Below, piece after piece: positions 53,411 to 61,280 of a stretch of DNA of 64,000 nucleotides (position 1 is the first letter of the stretch; the number at the start of each line of letters is the position of its first letter). Location: positions 181,821 through 245,820 of the forward strand of contig NZ_VOHC01000024.1 in assembly GCF_007859275.1 (NCBI RefSeq), written 5' to 3'. Origin of the DNA: Planomicrobium sp. CPCC 101079 (GTDB taxonomy: Bacteria > Bacillota > Bacilli > Bacillales_A > Planococcaceae). Made by a program: the position numbers and the translations under genes. The notes below the pieces were generated by a model. That model saw only the letters and a program-made list of their open reading frames with translations. It was not told the origin of the DNA and made no database searches.

Positions 53411-54370
53411 ATGGGAGACTTGTATGTTGATCAAAGCTTTGGCCGGCTGTATGAAGCGATGGAAAACGGAACGTGCGAGGCGTTTGATTTCTTTCATGCC
53501 TTAGGAACGGTGAAGCACGTGTTTATCAAGCGGGAGATTCCAATCAGGATGGGCGGAAAGGTTTTCTATGAACTTGTGACGCCTTGTGGATACGGGGGGC
53601 CGATGATTGCCGGCTGCAAAGAGGGCGATAAACGGAAATTGGTTTATGAATTCGCTCTGGCATTTGAACGGTACTGCAAGGACCACCATATTGTCTGGGA
53701 ATACGTGCGTTTTCATCCGGTCATAGGTAATGCGGAAGCGTGTGCCGACTGTTATGATCTCCATTATATCGGCGAAGCATTCGGGACCGATCTACAGGCG
53801 TTTGCAGATCCGGTGCAGGAGGAGTTCTCTGAGAGTGCTAAAAGGGCTGTCTGGAAAGCTTTAGAGGCAGGCGTCGAATACCGGATTACGGAAAAGCCGA
53901 AAAATCTCCATCAGCTTTATAAATTCTATTCTTCTTTTGCTGACAAAGGCGAAAAGAAATTCAAGGCCGACTTTTTTTGGGAATGCGGGAAATCATTTCG
54001 TGAGCAGATTGTGCTTGTGGAAGCGGTGTACAAAGGGCAAGTGATCGGCATGGGTTTGAACTTTCTTGCCAACAATATTTTGCATACCCATCTATCTGTG
54101 GTCGATCCTTCTTTTTGCTATCTATCACCGGAACACGTCATGCACTTTGGCCTCACGTTATGGGGAAAAGAACAGGGTGTGGACCTCCTGCTTGACGGCA
54201 GCTGGCTGATCGATCCTAAAGCAACCGGCATGCACATCTTCAAAAAACAATTCAGCCAGAACACCAGCTTCAAGTATTGCATCGGGCAGCGGGTGTGGGA
54301 TAGAGGGGTTTACCGGAAGTTGTGCGGCGTTGCGGAAAACGGGGAGACGGATGTGTATAGTTTTGCTTAA
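53411..54370 (+). CDS. FemAB/GNAT-fold transferase-like protein
   Basis: The 319-residue protein starts at ATG 53411 behind GAAAGAGGCTAGG. Early KRE-PIRMGGKVFYELVTPCGYGGPM and IVWEYVRFHPVIGN, middle FYSSFADKGEKKFKADFFWECGKSF and late VYKGQVIGMGLNFLANNILHTHLS and MHFGLTLWGKEQG fit the double-GNAT fold of FemX/FemAB-like proteins. These add amino acids to lipid II or act as acyltransferases on sugars in polysaccharide loci (BioF2/FemAB). Which applies cannot be told here. No signal peptide, so it acts in the cytoplasm. It stands alone. Confidence 0.72.
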   Translation: MGDLYVDQSFGRLYEAMENGTCEAFDFFHALGTVKHVFIKREIPIRMGGKVFYELVTPCGYGGPMIAGCKEGDKRKLVYEFALAFERYCKDHHIVWEYVRFHPVIGNAEACADCYDLHYIGEAFGTDLQAFADPVQEEFSESAKRAVWKALEAGVEYRITEKPKNLHQLYKFYSSFADKGEKKFKADFFWECGKSFREQIVLVEAVYKGQVIGMGLNFLANNILHTHLSVVDPSFCYLSPEHVMHFGLTLWGKEQGVDLLLDGSWLIDPKATGMHIFKKQFSQNTSFKYCIGQRVWDRGVYRKLCGVAENGETDVYSFA

Positions 54371-54447
54371 TAAATTTTGATAGCGATACATCTATGCGTG
54401 AACGGCATAGTTGGATCACTGCTCGTTGACCATATGAGAAAAAAAGC

Positions 54448-54478
54448 GAGGCACCGGCGATGTAATAACCGGTGCCTC
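54448..54478 (-). terminator. Terminator of the receptor-peptide operon
   Basis: GAGGCACCGG and CCGGTGCCTC form a perfect 10-bp stem. Only the minus strand has a T tract (GCTTTTTTTCTC), so it ends the regulator and peptide transcript. Confidence 0.88.
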
Positions 54479-54625
54479 ACTTCTGTGTAGGGGCATCAGG
54501 ATTTTATAATTGCGTCCAAGTATTGAAAAGCTAATTTCTTTAAAAGCGCTTTAGCTCAAAGTAAAGGTTTGAGTCAAGCACTAAATGGAACAATTATCCA
54601 AATGCCAGCATAGTGGGATTAAGAT

Positions 54626-54751
54626 TTAGTAAACTTCAATGGAAACAATTCCTGGCAATTCATCTTCAGCATATTGTATTGGAGCTAAGTTGTCCGTAGG
54701 TGTTGAAAAAAAGAGTATTGTCGAAAAAAGGATTAAAAGTTTAGTTTTCAT
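54626..54751 (-). CDS. Secreted pro-peptide, probable quorum-sensing signal precursor
   Basis: The 41-residue frame starts at ATG 54751, overlapping the receptor stop by one base (TAATG), with GGGAGG eight bases upstream inside the receptor gene. The product starts MKTKLLILFSTILFFSTPT, a basic N-terminus and hydrophobic core, so it should be exported. The rest is a short acidic tail ending GIVSIEVY, from which a mature signal of 5-10 residues could be cut. A tiny exported peptide directly after an XRE-TPR receptor is the standard RRNPP pair (PlcR-PapR, NprR-NprX). The mature sequence cannot be fixed from DNA alone. Confidence 0.8.
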   Translation of the reverse strand: MKTKLLILFSTILFFSTPTDNLAPIQYAEDELPGIVSIEVY

Positions 54752-56046
54752 TATAAGTCCTCCCAAAAGTCTATATCCATTATATTTTTAATTGCATCAG
54801 TTGATTTTCTGTAATAGTTGGCAGCTTGTTTATACTTTTTCTCTTCATAAAAATAGTCAGCCAATAAAAGAGAAAACTTGTTTACACTTTTCAAATCAGA
54901 CACAGCAGCAAAATAGTCAATCGCATAGATACAAGTTTCTTCGAATGCTGGATCATTGCTGTGCAGACATTTATAAACCTCTATTTTTTTAGAATAATTT
55001 TCGACAAAAGCCGTCTTGTCGCCATCCATTAATGCGGTTGCTTTTTCACATAATTCCACAACTTGCTTCGAGTCGGTTTGTTTTGAGTATTCGTTGATCA
55101 GTGAAAAGAGTGAAATTATTTTTCCTTTTATATCTTCTTTTTTGTCTAGACTCATCGAAAAATAGTTTATGGCCTTGGAAGATTCACCTTTTGAGGAATA
55201 TAAAGCCCCCATATTTTGCAGCAGGATTCCTTTATAGTTGGAAAGGTTTACCGCGTTTACCACCTTTTCTGCTAAGTTGAAGGTTTCTAATGCCTCCTCA
55301 AACCTTCTCGCTCTTTTATATGCGATGCCCATCGAAATATAGGTATCGATAAGCCGATTAAAATAGAACCCATTTTTATAGAATTCCAAAGCCTTTGTTA
55401 TGTATTCGATACTGGACATTAATTGAGAATTTGATAAATAGACTAATCCTAATATGTAATGGAAATCCGCAATCTCCCAATCTTCTAAAACCAGTCTTTT
55501 AAGTAAATGCAGAGATTTTTCCAAATCGTCTATTGCTTTTATGGTGTTCTGGGACTGGTAATAAAAAATGCCCATATATTTATAGAAGTAATATTTTTGA
55601 TAGTCATTGAAAGTTGAATAACCGCTCTCTAAATCCTTTATGATGCTTTCCATTGAGTTTTGCTCTTCACTGGATAAGCAGAGTCTAAAAAGAATTAATT
55701 GGTATGTATAAAAATCATTTTCCCTGCTAAAAAAGTAGGTTTTTTCAAACACAAAGCTTTTATTCTTCTTTAAGACTGCTTGGTTTCTATTAGCGGTCAC
55801 TTCAAAATACATTTCCTTAAATTTTTTTAATACGTCTTGCTCGCTGCTGCCCTCCTCCAAAAAACCATCTTCAACCGAAACTCCTAACCGATTCAATAAT
55901 AACTCAAGAATTTCCTGGCTTGGTTTTATGCTGTTGCTTTCTATCTTGCTTAAATAAGAAGCAGTGCAGATGCCTTTTGCTAAATTGATCTGTTTCCAGC
56001 CTTGTTTGGTTCTTTCGCTTTTGATTAAATGGCCAATTTTTTGCAT
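54751..56046 (-). CDS. RRNPP-family peptide-responsive regulator (HTH plus TPR)
   Basis: ATG 56046 follows GGAG at a short distance. The 431-residue protein has an XRE-type helix-turn-helix at about 5-60 (IKSERTKQGWKQINLAKGICTASYLSKIES). About ten TPR-like helical repeats fill 100-425 (DYQKYYFYKYMGIFYYQSQ, IDTYISMGIAYKRARRFEEAL, LLQNMGALYSSKGESSKAI). Length and layout match NprR and its relatives. Such receptors bind an imported oligopeptide in the TPR groove and switch DNA binding. The partner peptide gene overlaps its stop codon; the bacteriocin-like gene is divergent 238 bp away and is the likely target. Confidence 0.9.
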   Translation of the reverse strand: MQKIGHLIKSERTKQGWKQINLAKGICTASYLSKIESNSIKPSQEILELLLNRLGVSVEDGFLEEGSSEQDVLKKFKEMYFEVTANRNQAVLKKNKSFVFEKTYFFSRENDFYTYQLILFRLCLSSEEQNSMESIIKDLESGYSTFNDYQKYYFYKYMGIFYYQSQNTIKAIDDLEKSLHLLKRLVLEDWEIADFHYILGLVYLSNSQLMSSIEYITKALEFYKNGFYFNRLIDTYISMGIAYKRARRFEEALETFNLAEKVVNAVNLSNYKGILLQNMGALYSSKGESSKAINYFSMSLDKKEDIKGKIISLFSLINEYSKQTDSKQVVELCEKATALMDGDKTAFVENYSKKIEVYKCLHSNDPAFEETCIYAIDYFAAVSDLKSVNKFSLLLADYFYEEKKYKQAANYYRKSTDAIKNIMDIDFWEDL

Positions 56047-56103
56047 TCACTTGCTCCTTTCTTATCTTATCTCATTCATTTTCTGCTTTATATCAATTTA
56101 ATG

Positions 56104-56160
56104 TGAAACTTTTTTCCTTTAAATACCACATAAAGTTTATTTTAACAAAAAGATGTTTCA
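56104..56160. promoter_or_regulatory. Inverted repeats in the divergent receptor-bacteriocin region
   Basis: TGAAAC (56104-56109) and GTTTCA (56155-56160) are inverted. Inside them AAACTTT (56107-56113) mirrors AAAGTTT (56132-56138), and ATAAAGTTTAT is itself palindromic about one base. Any could be the receptor's operator. This is a guess from position and symmetry. Confidence 0.35.
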
Positions 56161-56284
56161 ACTTGTAGCCATGTGTTTACCGTGCACAATTCGCTAGACT
56201 TAAATAGAGAAGGGAGGAAAGAAGCTTCAAATAGAGGTTTGGTCATGTACATAAGTAAGGCGAAGGAAAATTGAAAGGGGAAAA

Positions 56285-57070
56285 ATGATGAAAAAGTTTT
56301 CTTTAAAATTGTTAATAACGTTTAGTATGATTGCTGTGATATTTATAGGCTCTGCAATTAGTCCATTAAATAAGGCAAATGCTGATGTGGATCAAACCAC
56401 CAAGGAGTTGGAAGTCGTTTTTGAGAACGCTGAAAAATTCGAAGAAACTTATTCGGGTATTGACTCAGTAGGCCTAACTGCAATGAAAGACGACTTAAAG
56501 CGTCTCTTAGCGAAGAAAGAAATAAAGCTGGGGACGCATGGAACATTGGATTTTACGAAAGTAAGCGGCAAAATGAGCGAAGACCATTCGTTGATTTATT
56601 TGCCGATAAACTATAAAAATGTTGAGAACGAAATGAACAAATCCTTCTTTACTGCAGGGTTCAAAGAAGGAAAACTGGAATTTTATTACGAAGTAAAAAT
56701 AGTAGGCGACAACAAAAAGTATACTTCAGAAATTGAGCTTGTATCGAATGGCAAATTGCTAAACAAGCAAAAATTGCAGCTTTCTAAAGAAGATTTTAAT
56801 ACGGAACCTCAAAAGAAAGAGGTTAGTACAAAATCCAATTCAATGTTATCGTTATTACAGCCCCAAACGGCTGAAGCCGGCTGGTGGAGCAACTTTAACG
56901 ATTGCCTGTCAAGCCAAGGGATTGCTGGTTGGGCCATAACTTCCCTTTCTGTCATTTGCGGGTTTGCTTGTATTGGATCCGCAGGGGCAGGATGCGTACC
57001 GTGTCTGTTGGGAGCGGGTTTATTGACTGAGGGAGTCATTGCCTACTGCATCGGCATGGCTGGAATGTAA
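56285..57070 (+). CDS. Halocin C8-like bacteriocin precursor
   Basis: ATG 56285 (or 56288) follows AAAGGGG. The 261-residue precursor has a signal peptide (LLITFSMIAVIFIGSAISPLNKANA). A soluble middle domain of about 165 residues follows. The hydrophobic, glycine-rich C-terminus of 63 residues begins after QTAEA at GWWSN. Its six cysteines are at 207, 225, 229, 237, 240 and 255, with CGFACIGSAGAGCVPCLLGAG at the centre. This is the layout of the halocin C8 preproprotein, where the long N-part is the immunity protein HalI and the Cys-rich tail the killing peptide. The family call rests on my reading of this layout and spacing. A small membrane protein gene follows. Confidence 0.65.
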   Translation: MMKKFSLKLLITFSMIAVIFIGSAISPLNKANADVDQTTKELEVVFENAEKFEETYSGIDSVGLTAMKDDLKRLLAKKEIKLGTHGTLDFTKVSGKMSEDHSLIYLPINYKNVENEMNKSFFTAGFKEGKLEFYYEVKIVGDNKKYTSEIELVSNGKLLNKQKLQLSKEDFNTEPQKKEVSTKSNSMLSLLQPQTAEAGWWSNFNDCLSSQGIAGWAITSLSVICGFACIGSAGAGCVPCLLGAGLLTEGVIAYCIGMAGM

Positions 57071-57097
57071 GAGCGTTAAAAAGGAGGTATCGAAGCA

Positions 57098-57268
57098 TTG
57101 AAAAATCTTTTATCAATTATTCTTATCCTGCTGGGAGTCTTGCTGGCCTTAAGCTTATTGGAGATTATTAATATCCCGCTATCAATTGTGTACGTTGCGA
57201 TTTTCGTAGTAGCTATCGTACTTTTGATGTTGATGTTTTTCCGGAATGGAAAGGCGAAAAATACGTAA
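57098..57268 (+). CDS. Two-helix small membrane protein, possible immunity factor
   Basis: TTG 57098 follows AAGGAGG (57081-57087) at normal spacing. The 56 residues contain two hydrophobic helices (KNLLSIILILLGVLLALSLL and a second about VYVAIFVVAIVLLMLMFF) with a short loop and a basic tail (RNGKAKNT). It lies 27 bp after the bacteriocin-like gene and before a strong terminator, so the two form one operon. Small two-helix proteins beside bacteriocin genes are often immunity or export helpers; that role is inferred. Confidence 0.75.
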   Translation: MKNLLSIILILLGVLLALSLLEIINIPLSIVYVAIFVVAIVLLMLMFFRNGKAKNT

Positions 57269-57272
57269 CTAT

Positions 57273-57323
57273 AAAGAGCAGTTCAAAAGATTATTTCAAC
57301 GATCTTTTGAACTGCTCTTTTTT
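57273..57323 (+). terminator. Strong terminator of the bacteriocin operon
   Basis: AAAGAGCAGTTCAAAAGAT and ATCTTTTGAACTGCTCTTT form a perfect 19-bp stem followed by TTT. Confidence 0.95.
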
Positions 57324-57488
57324 GTTGACAGTAAAAATTTAGCGGGAAAACTAAATAGCTATAATTTGGCTGTGCAAGGGGGACGAAATGGAACTAATGA
57401 ATGCTAGCAAAAGCAAAAGACAGGAGCCCAGTAGAGATAATATGATAATTAACTGAAAATATAAAAAATTAACTATTTTAATTCCTTA

Positions 57489-57522
57489 AAATGTAATAAA
57501 ATAAACTTATTCTATTACATTT
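57489..57522 (+). promoter_or_regulatory. Inverted repeat immediately before the acyltransferase RBS
   Basis: AAATGTAATA (57489-57498) and TATTACATTT (57513-57522) are perfect 10-bp arms around 14 bases, ending directly at the GGAGGGG site. It may be an operator or a hairpin that hides or exposes the site. Confidence 0.5.
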
Positions 57523-57534
57523 GGAGGGGACAAA

Positions 57535-58707
57535 ATGAATCAGCGTTTTCAAGAATTGGATTCCTTGCGGGGAATTGCGGCTCTCATTGTAGTATTTCAC
57601 CATTTTTTGTTTATACTTCCTGCTTTCAAAGATTATACAGCGCCTGAGAATTTCTGGATTGATCTCTTCACTTATACACCACTGCATATTCTTTGGGCCG
57701 GACATGAAGCGGTCATTTTCTTTTTTATATTAAGCGGTTTTGTGTTATCTCTTCCGTTTTTTAAAGAAGGAAGAGAGTTCAGCTATACGGACTATGTGAT
57801 TAAACGGTTTTTCCGCATTTATATTCCGTATATCATCTCGATTTTTATTGCAATCCTGTTAAGGGTAATCATCGAGGAGAGGGGAATCTCGGGTTTAAGC
57901 AGTGGATTCAATGACTTGTGGAAAAACGCGATTGATGCTGGAATCATTCTTAGCCACATCCTTTTCTTAGGCGAATATACGACGCGGACATTCAACTCTC
58001 CCATTTGGTCGCTGATCCACGAAATGCGTATTTCGTTGATCTTTCCTTTTGTCGTAATGTTTATGAATAAAAATAAGTTATGGAAAACTGTCGGGGCAGC
58101 GGTTGCTTGTTCTCTGATTGCCACAGTCTTGATCAAGCTTACCGGAGCTTCAAGCATCAGTATTTTATATTCCATTCATTATTTACTGGTCTTTATTGTT
58201 GGAGCACTGCTCGCAAAATATCGTTTTCTATTGCTCGACCTTGTCGCCAAATTTAAAGTTAAAAATTACACATTATTGATTAGCGGAATCTTGTTGCTCA
58301 CGTACCCTTGGTGGTTCTTCAGGGATTTTCGGATCATCCATGTCTTGGATGACTGGGTGATCATTTTAGGGGCGTCCAGCATCATACTATTGACTTTTAC
58401 ATCTAACGTATTTTCACGTTTTTTGAATTTGAAAGCCAATTTGTTTTTGGGGAAGATTTCTTACAGTTTGTATTTGTATCATATGTTGGTCTTGTTGCCG
58501 GCGGTTTATTTGTTGCATGGAAAAATTCATATCATAAGCATCTTCTCAATTTCATTGCTTTTGTCGATTGCCGTTGCAGCAATTGCTTACTATTGGGTTG
58601 AAGAACCTTCTATCAATTGGGGGAAACGTGTAATAAAGAAATTTAGGGAACGCGAATTGGAAATAAAACAAGTTTCGAAGGTGGATTTGGAGGAAACTGC
58701 TGAATAA
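57535..58707 (+). CDS. Membrane acyltransferase, acyltransferase 3 family (second copy)
   Basis: ATG 57535 follows GGAGGGG. The 390-residue protein has about ten membrane helices. FQELDSLRGIAALIVVFHHFLF carries the conserved arginine and catalytic histidine; HEAVIFFFILSGFVLSLPF, SPIWSLIHEMRISLIFPF and GKISYSLYLYHMLVLLPAVYL are further family motifs. It is closer to the OafA/exopolysaccharide-acetylating branch than the copy at 11087. The acceptor may be the capsule or a wall polymer. It is monocistronic and ends at a shared terminator. Confidence 0.9.
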   Translation: MNQRFQELDSLRGIAALIVVFHHFLFILPAFKDYTAPENFWIDLFTYTPLHILWAGHEAVIFFFILSGFVLSLPFFKEGREFSYTDYVIKRFFRIYIPYIISIFIAILLRVIIEERGISGLSSGFNDLWKNAIDAGIILSHILFLGEYTTRTFNSPIWSLIHEMRISLIFPFVVMFMNKNKLWKTVGAAVACSLIATVLIKLTGASSISILYSIHYLLVFIVGALLAKYRFLLLDLVAKFKVKNYTLLISGILLLTYPWWFFRDFRIIHVLDDWVIILGASSIILLTFTSNVFSRFLNLKANLFLGKISYSLYLYHMLVLLPAVYLLHGKIHIISIFSISLLLSIAVAAIAYYWVEEPSINWGKRVIKKFRERELEIKQVSKVDLEETAE

Positions 58708-58779
58708 GGAAAAAGACCGGTATGGAACGCGTCCGTCTGGAGCGCAATGAAATAACTAGCAACTTTTCTCGACAGCCTG

Positions 58780-58816
58780 AAAAGCACGGACAGCATACCA
58801 GCTGCCCGTGCTTTTT
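58780..58816. terminator. Bidirectional terminator between acyltransferase and HEPN-like gene
   Basis: AAAAGCACGG and CCGTGCTTTT, with inner CAGC/GCTG, have T tracts on both strands. Confidence 0.9.
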
Positions 58817-58826
58817 TCCATTTTCT

Positions 58827-60200
58827 CTATTTCTTCTCCAACCTCAGCGCAAAACCCAGGTACATCAACGAATTCCTTGCACGGAACGCCATCGACATCG
58901 CCAGGCGCTCAAGCTCGAGCCGCGTCATCTGATGCTTCCGGAGTTCGCCTTCTTTCGCCACTTCTTCCGGCGAGTCGATGACCTGCACAAAGCTGCGTTC
59001 CATTTGGTAGCGCAGCCCAAGCGTGCGGAGCATCGGGATGCTCTGCTGCTCGGAGCGTTCATAGCCGAACACTTCCTTTGCCTGCCAGTAGAGCGCTTTT
59101 AATGCGGCATTTTTTGAGTCCTGGATAAAGGGCTTGAGTGGCTTTTTCGGATGTTCTTCCTGGAACCAGATGCGCTGCATGCCGACACGCTGCTCCGGCA
59201 CTTCGAGTTTGTAATAATGGTTCAGGAAAGAGGCAATCTTATCGAACAGGGAAAATGCCTGCCGGAAGACGCTCTTCAGCCGCTCGCTGCGGTTTGGCTC
59301 TTTTGCATCTTGTTCGAGCGCCTCGAACAGCGTCCAGCGGAGCGACGTGAACTCGGAAACGAGCGCGTCCATATAGCCGGAAAGGAACTCGCCGTGATTC
59401 TTGTCGTCACCCTTGTGGCGGTAGCTGAGCGTATCGAGTTTCATCATGCCGCCCGGATCGAATTCGTTAGCGTTATTCAGCAGAAGCCGGTGTTCCGCGC
59501 ACCAATCGCGGTATTCCTTCTCGCGGCCTTCAAAAAAGTTCGGTTTATAGCCCGAGGTTACATCGACCGGACCGAGCTTTTCCAGCATATTTTCCGCGAG
59601 CTTCAGCCGGTCCGCGTAAAGGGCGCGTCCGTTTTCGCTGCCAATTGCCTCGTGCGACCGCCGGAGAAAATCACGCGCTGCATGAAGCGCTTCGGCCTTC
59701 TCGACGGTGTCCTGCAGGAAAGTGGAATAAAACAACAGGCCCCAGCCCTTTTCACCGTCTTTTTTGGCAAACGAAGGATCATTGGCCGCCTCAATCATTG
59801 CTTCTGCCACTTGGAGCCCTTCAATCGCACGTCCAACATAAATCAGTGTCTCTGCATAGTTCAAACAGATCTGGTTCCATACGGGCGCCGGCACTCTGCC
59901 GCGGAACTGGAAGTACAGGCTTTCGAACAAAAACAGCTGGCGCTGCTTCATCGGGCTGTTCCAGTCTTGCTGCAGCTGGTGCCGGATGCCGAGCTGGCTG
60001 CATTCCAGCATTACTGGCAGCGGATACGCCGCCTGGCCTTCAAGCCGCTTTTTCAAATGAGTGATCAGGTCTCCCAGTTTTTCCGGTTCCTGCTTCGTTT
60101 TCTGGAACTCCTGCAACAGCAGCTGCGCTGCCTGGTAGATTTCTTTTATCTCAAACTGCCCATAATCTTCTGATTGGATGATGTCATTTATCGTCGACAT
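58827..60200 (-). CDS. LA2681-like HEPN-domain protein
   Basis: ATG 60200 follows AAGGAGGG. The 457-residue protein has a TPR-like N-terminal half (QICLNYAETLIYVGRAIEGL, WGLLFYSTFLQ). The second half shows EYRDWCAEHRLLLNNANEFD, FTSLRWTLFEALEQD, FSLFDKIASFLNHYY and NAALKALYWQ. This order fits the LA2681-like HEPN group. HEPN proteins are often RNases in toxin or defence systems, with an R-x4-6-H motif. Here the C-terminal RARNSLMYLGF has tyrosine near the expected histidine, so activity is doubtful. It stands alone without antitoxin-like partner. Confidence 0.65.
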   Translation of the reverse strand: MSTINDIIQSEDYGQFEIKEIYQAAQLLLQEFQKTKQEPEKLGDLITHLKKRLEGQAAYPLPVMLECSQLGIRHQLQQDWNSPMKQRQLFLFESLYFQFRGRVPAPVWNQICLNYAETLIYVGRAIEGLQVAEAMIEAANDPSFAKKDGEKGWGLLFYSTFLQDTVEKAEALHAARDFLRRSHEAIGSENGRALYADRLKLAENMLEKLGPVDVTSGYKPNFFEGREKEYRDWCAEHRLLLNNANEFDPGGMMKLDTLSYRHKGDDKNHGEFLSGYMDALVSEFTSLRWTLFEALEQDAKEPNRSERLKSVFRQAFSLFDKIASFLNHYYKLEVPEQRVGMQRIWFQEEHPKKPLKPFIQDSKNAALKALYWQAKEVFGYERSEQQSIPMLRTLGLRYQMERSFVQVIDSPEEVAKEGELRKHQMTRLELERLAMSMAFRARNSLMYLGFALRLEKK

Positions 60201-60449
60201 GAAAACCCTCCTTGGAATATGCTGGTGAGGCTCGGTTGTTCTTGATCAAGCAACCAAGTCCTTGTAGGTCTATTGTAAAGGAAAGCATCAGATACAAGTA
60301 AAGCGATATGGTGAAGATAAAAGAAAAAAACTATATAGTGGGTTTTTCTTTGGAGAACTCTATTCGATACCATTTCAGGTAGAAAGCGACCGCATGAACC
60401 ATGCCAAAGATGCAAAACATGCATAAGGCCAGTTAACAGGCATGAAATG
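60201..60449. other. Promoter-side gap before the CATG array
   Basis: About 250 bp upstream of the HEPN-like gene, with no gene. Scattered CATG motifs at 60393, 60400, 60418 and 60441 precede the regular array but do not keep the 21-bp step. Confidence 0.5.
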
Positions 60450-60554
60450 CATGTAGAAAATTTAGAAAGTCATGTAGAAAACTCGGAAGTTCATGTTAAA
60501 ACGCTGATAGTTCATGATAAAATGCCAGAACTTCATGAAGAAAATATTGTTAGC
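60450..60554. repeat. 21-bp periodic CATG-core array
   Basis: CATG occurs at 60450, 60471, 60492, 60513 and 60534, exactly 21 bp apart. The first units read CATGTAGAAAA; later ones CATGTTAAAA, CATGATAAAA and CATGAAGAAA. Spacers differ. It lies in a divergent intergenic region. Same family as 7242 and 61166. Confidence 0.88.
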
Positions 60555-60687
60555 AGATTTCACTTCAATTGAGAACGGAATATTTACTGCCAGTTGATTT
60601 GAAAAGGGCCAATTGGCAGTTACCGCGATTATTTCTGTCAATTGCGGGTAAACTCTAGTAACAGAGTTTAACTAGGAGGGATTTCCA

Positions 60688-60891
60688 ATGACAAGAAAAG
60701 GCACAGCAGGGCGAATGCCCCAATCAAACATAGGAGCAAACGAATCTTTGACCGACAAAGCCACCAAGAAGGTAAAAGACATGTTCGATGGCGATAACGA
60801 AGCAACCAATTACGATGACATTGATCATGATGCAGGTGCGATGGAGTATAGCAAACGGAAACAGGCAGAGGAGGATCGGGAGAAGGAATAA
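60688..60891 (+). CDS. Small acidic hydrophilic protein
   Basis: ATG 60688 follows AGGAGGG. The 67 residues are highly charged, without hydrophobic stretch: an N-terminal basic part (TRKGTAGRMPQSNIGANESL), an acidic middle (FDGDNEATNYDDIDHDAGAMEY) and a KRKQAEEDREKE tail. Probably cytoplasmic and partly unfolded. The strong binding site suggests high translation, as seen with small stress-related proteins. I do not recognise the family. Confidence 0.7.
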   Translation: MTRKGTAGRMPQSNIGANESLTDKATKKVKDMFDGDNEATNYDDIDHDAGAMEYSKRKQAEEDREKE

Positions 60892-61165
60892 GTTTAGATC
60901 ATATCCCTTTGTTGCAACAGTTCCATCTGTGTAATGCAAATACTTGCAGAAGACTCCTTATTACGAAAGCGCAATGGCTTTTGAGTAGGGAGTTTTTATT
61001 TTAGAGGAAAAGCCAAGGGGGCATACTAGAGGCAATTACATGAATACAATGCGATTGAGCTTAAAAGAGAGAGTTTACCATAGATTGAATGAAATAAACT
61101 AATGGCTGCATCCAGGAACCTGTTTGGTTTCTAGAGGCAGCTTTTTTGTCTTTTTGCAGGAAGTA
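60892..61165. other. Intergenic stretch with imperfect hairpin
   Basis: No gene. GCTGC (61105-61109) and GCAGC (61137-61141) close a partly paired stem followed by TTTTTT, a possible terminator for the small acidic protein gene. Confidence 0.45.
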
Positions 61166-61280
61166 CATGAAGAAACGCGGGAACAGCATGAAGAGAGTTC
61201 GAAAAGTTATATAGGGAGCTGAAGGGTGAATGTAGAAACTTGAAAAGTGCATGAAAGAGGATGAATAAATTATGAAGAAA
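61166..61280. repeat. 21-bp periodic CATG-core array, second plus-strand copy
   Basis: Units begin at 61166 (CATGAAG), 61187 (CATGAAG), 61229 (AATGTAG), 61250 (CATGAAA) and 61271 (TATGAAG), all on one 21-bp grid; grid position 61208 is degenerate. The rest of 61281-61630 up to galE holds no gene and is AT-rich. Confidence 0.8.

Noticed and set aside
59151-60173. 340-residue frame antisense to the HEPN-like gene
   Set aside because: Shadow of GC-biased third positions in the real gene; no start signal.
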